This document shows positions 55,864-64,000 of a DNA stretch of 64,000 nucleotides, piece by piece. Source of the DNA: an uncultured Microbulbifer sp. (GTDB lineage Bacteria; Pseudomonadota; Gammaproteobacteria; Pseudomonadales; Cellvibrionaceae); the NCBI RefSeq assembly GCF_913055755.1, contig NZ_CAJXKH010000005.1, positions 18,118 to 82,117 of the forward strand, written 5' to 3'. The position numbers and the translations under genes are program-made. Below the pieces are notes generated by a model. The model saw only the letters and a list, made by a program, of their open reading frames with translations. It was not told the origin of the DNA and ran no database searches. The stretch's first letter is position 1; each line of letters begins with the position of its first letter.

Positions 55864-57552
55864 ATGCCTGTACAATCGCATCAGAATGGCGCCCCCATAA
55901 CACCCCAAACCGCGGGTTCTTCCCGCCGCGAGACAGAAGCGCTACTCGCGCGTATCCGCGATAGCGTCATCGGCGAGCGCATGGCATTTGCCACGCCATT
56001 CGGCCAGCGCCCGCTGGTCTACGCGGACTACACCGCTTCCGGTCGCGGTCTCACTTTTATCGAAGACGCCATTCGCAACCAGGTATTGCCCTGGTACGCC
56101 AACACCCATACAGAAACCTCTGCAACCGGCCGCCAGACCACCGCGTTCCGCGAACAGGCGCGCGCCGCCATCCGCCGCTCGGTAAATGCCGGTGACGAAC
56201 ACGCGGTAATCTTCTGTGGCGCCGGTGCGACTGCGGCGATCAACCGCCTGCTGGAAAGCCTCGGCCTGCGCAAAGACTGCTACGAGCGCTTCGGGGTATC
56301 CGCGGCGGACATTCCCGAGCGACAGCGCCCGGTGGTATTTATCGGCCCGTTCGAACACCACTCCAACGACCTGCCCTGGCGCGAGTCCATCGCCGAAGTC
56401 GTCACCATTCCGCAGAAGGAAAACGGCGGTGTGGATCTGGAGGCACTGGAACAGGCACTGGTCCGCTATCGCGAACGCCCGCTCCGTATCGGCAGCTTTT
56501 CCGCTGCGTCCAATGTCACCGGCATCCGCACCGACGTCGATGCGGTGACCCGCCTGCTGCACAGGTACGATGCGCTTTCGTTCTGGGACTACGCCGCGGC
56601 GGCACCCTATGTCGCCATCGACGCCCAGGGCTCTGAACCCGCCGCCAGCAAGGATGCGATTTTCATTTCTCCGCACAAATTCGTCGGCGGCCCCGGCACT
56701 CCGGGTCTGCTGATCGTGCGCAGGTCCCTGCTGCCACAAAACCAGCCCGCGGTGCCCGGTGGCGGCACTGTGTCCTGGGTGGGCCCCGACCGGCACACTT
56801 ACCTTCCCGCCGGCGAGCGCCGCGAGGAAGCGGGCACACCGGCGATTGTGGAATCGGTGCGCGCAGGGATGGTATTTGCTCTGAAAGATTCCGTGGGCGC
56901 AGACAATATCGAAGCCCGGGAAGACGCCTGGCTTAAACGCGCGTTTGCGCGGTGGGCAGACAACCCCAACATCGACATTCTCGGCGGTGTGGAGCCGCAG
57001 CGGGTAAGCATCGTATCGCTGCATATCCTGCGCGAAGGCAAGCCACTGCATTACGGTTATGTGGTGGCCCTGCTGAACGACCTGTTTGGCATCCAGGTGC
57101 GCGGCGGCTGTTCCTGCGCCGGCCCCTACGGACACAAGCTGCTGCATCTGACCGACGCCCAGAGCAGCGCTCTGGAGCAGCTGGTGAGCGCCGGTGAGAG
57201 CATTCTCAAACCCGGCTGGGTGCGCTTGAACTTCAACTATTTCCTGGATGAAGAAACCGTCGACTACCTGATCGGTGCCATCGAGCTGGTGGCGGAATTC
57301 GGTTACCGCATGCTGCCGTTTTACCAGTATGACCCGGAACACGGCGTATGGCGTTTCCAGGGCCAGCCCGGGGAGCCGGTGTTGCCACTGTCTTTCACTG
57401 CGCAAGAGTCCGGTGCGCCGGAAACGCTCACAGGATCACTGGCAGATTATCTGGCCGAAGCAAGGGCCCTGCTGGAAAATCCACCGGGGGAACGGTGCGC
57501 ACAGCCGATCCTGTCGCCGGAGGGCGAAAACCTGCGCTGGTTCAATCTGTAG
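55864..57552 (+). CDS. Class V aminotransferase-fold PLP enzyme (cysteine desulfurase-like)
   Basis: 562 residues, longer than typical desulfurases (about 400). The PLP lysine is K272 in FISPHKFVGGPGTPGLLIV. The N-terminal part has RPLVYADYTASGRGLTFIEDAIR, resembling class V members, and FCGAGATAAINRLLE before the small domain; a late RGGCSCAGPYGHKLL segment carries two cysteines. Substrate unknown: possible desulfurase, kynureninase-like or other role. The Lrp gene upstream suggests amino-acid-linked regulation. The C-terminal 80 residues are additional to the family core. Confidence 0.82.
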   Translation: MPVQSHQNGAPITPQTAGSSRRETEALLARIRDSVIGERMAFATPFGQRPLVYADYTASGRGLTFIEDAIRNQVLPWYANTHTETSATGRQTTAFREQARAAIRRSVNAGDEHAVIFCGAGATAAINRLLESLGLRKDCYERFGVSAADIPERQRPVVFIGPFEHHSNDLPWRESIAEVVTIPQKENGGVDLEALEQALVRYRERPLRIGSFSAASNVTGIRTDVDAVTRLLHRYDALSFWDYAAAAPYVAIDAQGSEPAASKDAIFISPHKFVGGPGTPGLLIVRRSLLPQNQPAVPGGGTVSWVGPDRHTYLPAGERREEAGTPAIVESVRAGMVFALKDSVGADNIEAREDAWLKRAFARWADNPNIDILGGVEPQRVSIVSLHILREGKPLHYGYVVALLNDLFGIQVRGGCSCAGPYGHKLLHLTDAQSSALEQLVSAGESILKPGWVRLNFNYFLDEETVDYLIGAIELVAEFGYRMLPFYQYDPEHGVWRFQGQPGEPVLPLSFTAQESGAPETLTGSLADYLAEARALLENPPGERCAQPILSPEGENLRWFNL

Positions 57553-57670
57553 CACCATCGCGGCTCTGCGTATCCGTGCGGGGGTGGCAAACAGCGGGGT
57601 TCTGGGCCGATAATGGCCACTGGAAGACCGCTGTTTTCCCGGCCAACCTCTCTGCAACCAAGGATGCGCA

Positions 57671-58840
57671 GTGCACGAAGCTTCTCTGTTCCAGTCGTTT
57701 TTCCTGATTTTCAGCGGTGCCGCCATCGTGGCGTCTCTTGCGCTCTGGGGGCGCCAGCCCCTGCTGGTGGCCTATATCGCGCTGGGCGTCCTGCTCGGCC
57801 CGTCCGGCTTCGCCGTCATTGACAACGTTGAACTGATGGCGGAGATGTCGAATATCGGCATCATCTTCCTGCTGTTTCTGCTCGGGCTCGATATGCAGCC
57901 CAGGGCCCTTATCTCGGTGATGCGCAAGGCCACCTTTGTGGGGCTGATCAGCTGCGGCCTGTTCCTGGGTCTGGGTTACGCCATCGGTTACCTGTTCGGA
58001 TTCACGTCCACCGAGTGCTGGGTGATCGGTATGGCGATGATGTTTTCGAGCACCATCATCGGCATCAAACTTCTGCCCACCACGGTGCTGCACCACAAGC
58101 ACCTGGGTGAAATGATGGTGGGCCTGCTGTTGTTCCAGGATTTCGTGGCAATTACCTGTCTGATGATCCTGCTGAGTGGCAGCACCGGCAGCGTGGATTT
58201 TGCCAAACTCGGCATTTCCTTTGCCGCGCTGCCGTTCCTGATTGCGGTGGCCTGGGGTGCGGTTAAATACCTGCTGCAGCCACTGCTGGCAAAGTTCGAC
58301 CGCTTTCACGAATATGTGTTCTTGCTGGCACTGGGCTGGTGTATGGGACTGGCGGAGCTGGCGGAAACCATGGGTCTGTCCCGGGAAATCGGTGCGTTTA
58401 TCGCCGGCATCACCCTGGCAACCAGTCCCATTTCCCAGTACATCGCGATCAGCCTGAAACCCTTGCGGGACTTTTTCCTGATCCTGTTCTTCTTCAGTCT
58501 GGGTGCCCAGTTCCACCTGGATATGGTGCCGCAGATCGCGCTGCCGGCGATGGTCGCCGCGGTGGCGGTACTGGCCATCAAACCGGTGGTCTTCCGCTTT
58601 CTGTTGGGGCAACAGAGCGAACGCAAGATTCTCGCCTGGGATATCGGTTTCCGCCTGGGCCAGATCAGCGAGTTTTCGCTGTTGATCGCCTACCTGGCCA
58701 TGAGCCAGCAACTGATCGGCAGCGCCGCTTCCCACCTGATCCAGGCCACCGCCATTCTCACCTTCCTGGTGTCGTCGTACATCGTGGTACTGAACTTCCC
58801 CAACCCGATTGCGATCAAGGATCATTTGCGGCGGGATTGA
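57671..58840 (+). CDS. CPA2-type cation:proton antiporter (KefB-like transport domain)
   Basis: 389 residues with about 12-13 membrane helices. Family segments: RQPLLVAYIALGVLLGPSGF near the start, LLFLLGLDMQPRAL, SSTIIGIKLLPTT, GLLLFQDFVAITCL and GFRLGQISEFSLLIAYLA. Monovalent cation/proton antiport is likely. Unlike KefB/KefC, it lacks the C-terminal TrkA/RCK NAD-binding domain. GTG at 57671 is the start, preceded by AAGGA at 57659-57663. A separate unit, convergent with the RND operon. Confidence 0.88.
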   Translation: MHEASLFQSFFLIFSGAAIVASLALWGRQPLLVAYIALGVLLGPSGFAVIDNVELMAEMSNIGIIFLLFLLGLDMQPRALISVMRKATFVGLISCGLFLGLGYAIGYLFGFTSTECWVIGMAMMFSSTIIGIKLLPTTVLHHKHLGEMMVGLLLFQDFVAITCLMILLSGSTGSVDFAKLGISFAALPFLIAVAWGAVKYLLQPLLAKFDRFHEYVFLLALGWCMGLAELAETMGLSREIGAFIAGITLATSPISQYIAISLKPLRDFFLILFFFSLGAQFHLDMVPQIALPAMVAAVAVLAIKPVVFRFLLGQQSERKILAWDIGFRLGQISEFSLLIAYLAMSQQLIGSAASHLIQATAILTFLVSSYIVVLNFPNPIAIKDHLRRD

Positions 58841-58950
58841 CGCCCAGGTAGAGGTCCGCCTCACCATTGGTGGCGGCGAGTCTCTGGGTGGGCCATTTCG
58901 GAACCGCCCCAGTACTTTTGCGCCACCGGGCGGACTTCGTGGCACCAACT

Positions 58951-61900
58951 TTAGGCTGGGACCTTCCCACGTGATTTTTTCTTGAACATCCCAAACAACT
59001 CCGGGATATCCCGCGAAAACATCAGGTAAAGACAGGGCACCAATAAAAGCGAAATAGTGGTCGCGGCGAGAATGCCGTAGCCCAGGGATACCGCCATCGG
59101 GATCATGAATTTTGCCTGCACCGACGTTTCGAAAATCATCGGCATCAGGCCACAGAAAGTGGTTACCGTGGTCAGGATAATCGGCCGGAAACGGCGTGCG
59201 GCCGCACGCTTGATCGCATCGGTAATGGGCATGCCTTCCAGACGCAAGCGGTTCGCGTATTCGATCATTACCAGGGTATCGTTGATCACCACCCCCGCGA
59301 GCGCAACCATGCCCAGCAGGCTCACCATACTGAGGCCATAGCCCATCAACAAATGGCCGAGCAACGCACCGATCACGCCGAACGGAATCGCCACCATCAC
59401 CGTCAACGGCTGGATGTAACTTTTCAGCGGTATCGCCAGCAGGATATACAGCGCCGCCATCGTCAAAGAGAAGGTCAGCCCCAGTGACGACAGACCTTCC
59501 CGCTCCTCCGCCTGGCGGCCCTCGTAGGAAATGGACAGGCCCGGATACTGCGCCCGCAACTGCGGAATCACACTCTGGTTCAGCTCGTTGATTACCAGCG
59601 CAGCCTGATCCGCGGGCTCCACATTCGCCGTCACCGTCATCACCCGCCGCCCTTCCCGGCGGTTGATGGTGGCATAGGCGCGCCCCTGGTCCACTTTGAC
59701 CAAGTCCGGCAGCGGCAACCAGAGGCCATTGCCGGCGCGGATCATGATGTTGTTCACATCGTCCAGGGTCACCCGCTCCTCTTCCGGCAGACGCACCATC
59801 ACCTTGACCTGATCCCGTCCGCGCTGCTGGCGCATGGCTTCGGCACCGTACAGGGAAGCGCGCAACTGACGGCCGATGTCCTCCGCACTGAGCCCCAGGC
59901 TTTTTGCGGTATCGGTCAGGGTCAGGTCGAGCTGGCGCTTGCCCAGGGACACCCCGGCGTCGATATCACCAACCGCCGGGAAATCTTCCAGTGCGGTGGC
60001 CAGTTGCTTCGCGGCGTCTTCCAGCAGGTCGGTATCCGTATGGCGCAGCTCTACCGTCAGTGCCGGGCCGGCACCGGGCCCACCGCGGTCGCTGGCAAAA
60101 CTGGAGCTGAGGGAACCGGGTATCGGCCCCACTTGCCGGCGCCAGCGGCCAACGAATTCCCCGGTGGAAATCTCGCGCTGGTCCCCAGGAGTCAGGTAGA
60201 CGTCCACCTGCACCTGGTCGTTGCGAATCAGGCCGCGCATGCCCATAAAAATCCCTTCGCGCCCGGTTTCTTCCAGGATCTTGTCTGCGGCGCCCATGAT
60301 CTGTTTGCGCGCGCGGTCCAGTTGCGCCTCGGCGGTGCCCGGCGGAAAGGTAACCTGTACGCGGCCGGAATCCCGTTCGACCCGCGGCATCAGGGTGAAG
60401 CCCATGCGGCCACTGGCGGCGTAGCCGGTCATGATGATGAGCACACCGAGCGCTATGGAAATGGTGATGTAGCGGTGGCGCACGCACAGGTCGAGGAAAG
60501 GCCGGAAACGCCTTTCCACAAAGCGATCCAGGCTGCGCGCGATCATTTTCTGGCGCGCGGCAAAACGCCGCGCTTTCGGGCTTTTGTAGCCGCGCTTCGA
60601 ATAGGCCAGGTGCGCCGGAAGGATAAACAGCGCCTCCACCCAGGAAATCAGAAATACCGCGCCCACCACAAAGGGAATCACGCCGAAAATCTTGCCCATA
60701 AATCCGGGCAATTCCATCAGCGGAATAAAGGCCACGATATTGGTGAGGATCGCAAAACTGAGCGGCACCGCCACCTGCCTGGCGCCGGCCACTGCGGCCT
60801 CGAAATTGCTGTAGCCCTGCTGGCGCCACTCGTGGATGTTTTCACCGGCGATGATCGCATCGTCCACCACGATACCCAGCGCAATGATGAACGCGAACAT
60901 ACTCACCATATTGATGGAAATATCCATCGCCGGCAGGAACAGCAGCGCCCCCAGGAAACTGGTGGGAATACCCAGGGTTACCCAGAAGGCAAGGCGCAAC
61001 TCGAGAAATGCACCGAGGACCACGAATACCAGCAACAGGCCGAGGAAGCCGTTTTTCAACAGCAGCGCCAGGCGCTCCTTGAATATTTCCGAATCATCGT
61101 CGCGCACGCTGACGTGAATACCCGGCGGCAGCGACTGGCGCACTTCCGCAAGCACCTCGTGTGTGGCGTCGCTGACGCTCATGGGGGTCTGGTCGCCGAT
61201 GCGAAATACATCAATGCCTGCTGCGGGCTCACCGTTGTAAACCATATTGCGGGGCTCATCCACCAAGGCGTCGCGGATGCTGGCGATATCCTTGAGGCGC
61301 ACGGTGCCGCCGCCGGGACTCTGGACTACCGCGATATCCCCAAACTGCCGCGCCCAGTCCCGGCGTTCGGTGACCCGCACCAGAATTTCCCCGGCACTGG
61401 ATTTCACGCCCCCCGCAGGCACGTCCACCGCCGCGTTGCGCACCAGTTGTGCAACCGCCGGCAGTGACAGGTTGTAGCGGCGCAGGTCATCCCGGCGCAC
61501 TTCGATCGCCACCTCGTAATCCCTTATACCGTAGGCTTCCAGCTGGGTAATGTCCGGGTGGGCTTCCAGCTTGTCGTGTACCTGCATAACGAATGCGCGC
61601 AGGGTGCGGTCGTCCACTTCGCCGTGCACCACCAGGTCGAGCACATCGCGCTTGCGCTCGGCGAGGCTGACCCGGGGGCGCTCGATATCCGAGGGGAATG
61701 TGGTAACCCGGTCTATGGCCGCCTGTACATTTTGGTAGACCTGGTTCGCGTCCGCGTCCTCTTCCAGCTCCAGGGTCAGACTCGCGTTGCCCTCACCGGC
61801 ACTGCCGCGCAGTTCCTTGATACCTTCCAGCCCCTGCACCGCCTGTTCCGCGGCGACCAGGACACCCCGCTCCACTTCTTCCGGGCTGGCGCCGGGATAG

Positions 61901-62106
61901 GAAATGCTGACGGAGACCATATCCAGGCTGAATTCGGGAAAGACTTCCTTCTTGATGCTCGCGGCAAACACCAGGCCGCCGATAATGCAGATCAGCATCA
62001 ACAGGTTGGCGGTCACATGGTTGTGGGTCATCCATGCGATGGCACCGTGACGGGTATCTACCAGTGGGCGTTTGCGGCCGCCACCGCGGTTTTCCAGGCT
62101 GCTCAT
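58951..62106 (-). CDS. RND efflux transporter permease subunit
   Basis: 1051 residues, AcrB/MdtB-type RND pump. Twelve membrane helices in two repeats, with FPEFSLDMVSVSISYPGASPEEVE near residue 55, the proton-relay regions around GIVVDDAIIAGENIHEW (about residue 410, Asp-Asp) and LAGVVINDTLVMIEYANRLR near 950. The permease exports drugs, dyes or solvents; the substrate is unknown. Its start overlaps the stop of the adaptor gene by 4 bases, so it is translated as part of the tripartite operon. Confidence 0.95.
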   Translation of the reverse strand: MSSLENRGGGRKRPLVDTRHGAIAWMTHNHVTANLLMLICIIGGLVFAASIKKEVFPEFSLDMVSVSISYPGASPEEVERGVLVAAEQAVQGLEGIKELRGSAGEGNASLTLELEEDADANQVYQNVQAAIDRVTTFPSDIERPRVSLAERKRDVLDLVVHGEVDDRTLRAFVMQVHDKLEAHPDITQLEAYGIRDYEVAIEVRRDDLRRYNLSLPAVAQLVRNAAVDVPAGGVKSSAGEILVRVTERRDWARQFGDIAVVQSPGGGTVRLKDIASIRDALVDEPRNMVYNGEPAAGIDVFRIGDQTPMSVSDATHEVLAEVRQSLPPGIHVSVRDDDSEIFKERLALLLKNGFLGLLLVFVVLGAFLELRLAFWVTLGIPTSFLGALLFLPAMDISINMVSMFAFIIALGIVVDDAIIAGENIHEWRQQGYSNFEAAVAGARQVAVPLSFAILTNIVAFIPLMELPGFMGKIFGVIPFVVGAVFLISWVEALFILPAHLAYSKRGYKSPKARRFAARQKMIARSLDRFVERRFRPFLDLCVRHRYITISIALGVLIIMTGYAASGRMGFTLMPRVERDSGRVQVTFPPGTAEAQLDRARKQIMGAADKILEETGREGIFMGMRGLIRNDQVQVDVYLTPGDQREISTGEFVGRWRRQVGPIPGSLSSSFASDRGGPGAGPALTVELRHTDTDLLEDAAKQLATALEDFPAVGDIDAGVSLGKRQLDLTLTDTAKSLGLSAEDIGRQLRASLYGAEAMRQQRGRDQVKVMVRLPEEERVTLDDVNNIMIRAGNGLWLPLPDLVKVDQGRAYATINRREGRRVMTVTANVEPADQAALVINELNQSVIPQLRAQYPGLSISYEGRQAEEREGLSSLGLTFSLTMAALYILLAIPLKSYIQPLTVMVAIPFGVIGALLGHLLMGYGLSMVSLLGMVALAGVVINDTLVMIEYANRLRLEGMPITDAIKRAAARRFRPIILTTVTTFCGLMPMIFETSVQAKFMIPMAVSLGYGILAATTISLLLVPCLYLMFSRDIPELFGMFKKKSRGKVPA

Positions 62107-63332
62107 CCGCGCTCACCCTGTGTTTTCGGTACGTCCTTATCGCCCCGGGCAGGCTGGCCATTTTCCGGACGCGGGCGCTTTGGCTTCGCGCCGGCGTCGG
62201 CCGTGGTACGTACGGGCATCCCCTCGGTGACACTGGTAAGGCGGGTCACGATCAGTGACTCACCACCCTGCAGGCCACTGGCAAGCACCGCGTGGACATC
62301 GGTCAAGTGCGCAATTTTTACCGGCTGGATATGAATCCTGCCGTCTTTGACAATCCATACGACATCGCCATCCTGCAGGGCAGTCATCGGGATGCGCACC
62401 TGCTGGCCATCCGCGCGACCGGTAATTTCCACGCGCGCGAGATCATTCAGCAATAGTTTCGGCTGAGCGGTATTGGTCATTCCCAGGGGATCATCCAGCT
62501 CCACCAGTACCCGGGCGAGACGCCCCTGCTCTTCCAACACCGGAATCACCCGCACGAAGCGACCGCTGCGGTACTGGTTGTGCGGCCACTGGCTGCCGCG
62601 AATGCGCACTTCCGCACCCGGTGAGTCCAGCAGGGACAGCTGTCCCGCAGGCACTTCCACTTCAACCTGAAAACGGTCCGCGCCCGCCAGGGTATAGAGC
62701 GAGGTGCCCGGAGCCACCCGGTCCCCGATATCGACCGCGCGCTCGACAATCAGCGCGTTGAAGGGGGCGGAGAGTTTCGTCAGGCGCAGATCCCGCTGCG
62801 CCAGGTTGACCTGGGCCTCTGCCGAATCCGCGCGCGCCCGCGCAGCCGCCAGTTGCGGTTCCCGCAGTACCAGTGCGCGGTCGGCCTCCGGCAGCGTGCT
62901 GCCCAGCAGTGCGAACTCCTCTTTCGCAACCTGCCGCTGGCCCTGCTCCTGCTGCAGCTCCGCGCGGCGCTCGGCGAGAGTGCTGCGGGCAGTCTGCAGC
63001 GCCAACTGGTAAGGTTCCTGTTCGATACGCAGCAGCGGCTGCCCTTTCTCCACCGTAGCGCCCACGCTCAGGTCATAATCGAGCCATTCAACCCGGCCGT
63101 CCACCTGCGGCTGCAAATCCACAAGCTCGCGGGCAGTAACTTTGCCCAGGGCCTTTACCGTCAGTGGAAAGCGGCCGAACTCCGCGGCTTCCACTTCGAC
63201 CAGTACCGGCGGTGTCGCGCGCTCTCCCCGACCCATGGTGGGTTTTTCCCGCAACAGCCAGCTGGACGCCGCTACTGCCAGCACGATAAAGACAACTGGT
63301 ACCACGATATTCCAGTTGAGTTTGTTGAACAT
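62103..63332 (-). CDS. RND periplasmic adaptor subunit (membrane fusion protein)
   Basis: 409 residues, HlyD/AcrA family. An N-terminal membrane anchor (NIVVPVVFIVLAVAASSWLL) is followed by lipoyl halves (DGRVEWLDYDLSVGATVEKGQPLLRIE), an alpha-helical hairpin (about 120-165) and the beta-barrel and membrane-proximal domains. It joins the permease to the outer-membrane channel. The start overlaps the stop of the upstream outer-membrane gene by 1 base (TGATG-type), and its own stop overlaps the permease start. Confidence 0.94.
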   Translation of the reverse strand: MFNKLNWNIVVPVVFIVLAVAASSWLLREKPTMGRGERATPPVLVEVEAAEFGRFPLTVKALGKVTARELVDLQPQVDGRVEWLDYDLSVGATVEKGQPLLRIEQEPYQLALQTARSTLAERRAELQQEQGQRQVAKEEFALLGSTLPEADRALVLREPQLAAARARADSAEAQVNLAQRDLRLTKLSAPFNALIVERAVDIGDRVAPGTSLYTLAGADRFQVEVEVPAGQLSLLDSPGAEVRIRGSQWPHNQYRSGRFVRVIPVLEEQGRLARVLVELDDPLGMTNTAQPKLLLNDLARVEITGRADGQQVRIPMTALQDGDVVWIVKDGRIHIQPVKIAHLTDVHAVLASGLQGGESLIVTRLTSVTEGMPVRTTADAGAKPKRPRPENGQPARGDKDVPKTQGERG

Positions 63333-64000
63333 CAGGCGTCCTCCGACCGGTAAACTTCCAGATCCATCGCGGGCGGCGCGGGCAGGTCATGGGACTCAAG
63401 ACCACCTGAAAGCGCGCGATAAAGCGTTACCCGGTTTTCCAGTAATTCGCGGCGCGCAGTCAGCAGCTGCCGCTCGAGTGATTGTTGGTTATTGGTTGCC
63501 GATAGCACGTTGAGAAAGTCCACCGCACCGAGCCCGTAGGCACGGCGCTGACGCGCGGTGATCTGGCTCGCCAGTACCGCCCGCTTCTGCAAGTGGCCGA
63601 TACGGGTGGCGATGGCGTTTTCGTTGATCAGCGCCTGCTCCACCTCCGAAAGCGCCTGCACGACGGTATTTCTGAAGGCTACCCAGCGTTCCTGCTCCAC
63701 CGCCTCCTGCTGGCGCCTGGCCGCGGAAAGTCCGCCGCCGTCGAAAATCACCCCATCCAGCGAGGCGGTGAGATTCATCAACCAGTCCTCTGCAATATCC
63801 GCAAGCGCTGCGCCACCACCGCTGTAAAACAGGTTGAGAGAAAGGCTTGGCAAGCGCTCGGCCCAGGCCTGATCGGCCAGGTAATGTCCCTGCAGCAATT
63901 CGCGCTGCGCGCGCTTCACATCCGGGCGGCGCAGCAGCAACTGCGCGGGGATGCCGGTATCCGGCATTGCCGGTAACGCAGGCAGGTGGCCATAGTCCCC
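63332..64000 (-). CDS. Outer membrane efflux channel (TolC/NodT family), partial
   Basis: The C-terminal 222 residues of an efflux outer-membrane protein; the 5' end lies beyond the window. LLLRRPDVKRAQRELLQGHYLADQAWAERLPSLSLNLFY is the start of the second OEP repeat, with the typical RPD motif. The frame stays open to the right edge. It is the first gene of a minus-strand operon with adaptor and permease. Confidence 0.93.
   Translation of the reverse strand, partial: GDYGHLPALPAMPDTGIPAQLLLRRPDVKRAQRELLQGHYLADQAWAERLPSLSLNLFYSGGGAALADIAEDWLMNLTASLDGVIFDGGGLSAARRQQEAVEQERWVAFRNTVVQALSEVEQALINENAIATRIGHLQKRAVLASQITARQRRAYGLGAVDFLNVLSATNNQQSLERQLLTARRELLENRVTLYRALSGGLESHDLPAPPAMDLEVYRSEDA

Noticed and set aside
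60004..61467. 487-codon plus-strand frame inside the RND permease gene
   Set aside because: Shadow of the permease; no initiation signal.

Overview
The window looks like chromosome of a marine, polysaccharide-degrading gammaproteobacterium. The protein set (secreted GH16 laminarinase, pectate lyase, TusDCB/TusE, TyrR-PhhA, TVP38- and BI-1-type membrane proteins, a CysI-DUF934 sulfite reductase pair) and the GC-rich coding style fit Cellvibrionales, Microbulbifer-like. That placement is inference from gene content; no rRNA or marker phylogeny was possible. I found no tRNA, rRNA, IS element, prophage or CRISPR array.

Layout. 0.2-8.5 kb: an MgtC/DUF4010 protein, then a tightly coupled envelope cluster made of a TVP38/DedA-like protein, an unassigned six-hairpin glycosidase-like protein, a GT4 glycosyltransferase, and a fusion of an alkaline-phosphatase-superfamily domain with an EEP phosphodiesterase domain. 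I read it as a possible membrane-lipid or glycolipid remodelling system and regard it as the best candidate for something undescribed. 8.5-13 kb: a DSP-like phosphatase, a BI-1 protein, the tRNA 2-thiolation relay tusD-tusC-tusB-tusE, a YjbQ protein and trmA, followed by a nested palindromic intergenic repeat. 13-17 kb: DUF2489, an AEC transporter, rmuC and murI. 17-23.3 kb: an AddB/AddA-like nuclease-helicase pair. 23.3-31 kb: DAHP synthase behind a tiny leader frame, a NagB-like protein, a sialidase-like lipoprotein facing an esterase, a GFA protein, trxC, and two tandem paralogous secreted cysteine-containing proteins of unknown function.

31-41 kb: a pectate lyase fused to an NTF2-like domain, a small membrane protein, a GNAT protein, a sodium:solute symporter, tpm, and the remains of a MarR-siderophore-interacting-protein pair cut off just before hrpB. 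A three-domain laminarinase (CBM6, beta/gamma-crystallin, GH16) follows. 41-50 kb: nfuA, a PfpI/DJ-1 protein, metH, DUF2970, an unlisted 43-residue membrane microprotein, and the cysI-like/DUF934 sulfite reduction pair. 50-59 kb: a double lysozyme-inhibitor lipoprotein, a CaiB/BaiF CoA transferase, an Mpo1-like protein, divergent tyrR/phhA around a perfect TyrR box, an Lrp regulator with a class V aminotransferase-fold enzyme, and a CPA2 antiporter. 59-64 kb: an RND tripartite efflux operon on the minus strand, whose outer-membrane gene runs off the window edge.

Functional links. Sulfur chemistry is concentrated here: sulfite reductase, the Tus relay, NfuA, MetH and TrxC. Aromatic amino-acid flow is represented at both ends, with DAHP synthase for entry and PhhA for phenylalanine to tyrosine under TyrR. 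The laminarinase, the pectate lyase and possibly the sialidase-like protein point to algal polysaccharide use. Start sites were chosen by ribosome-binding sites and family alignment and often differ from the longest open frame.
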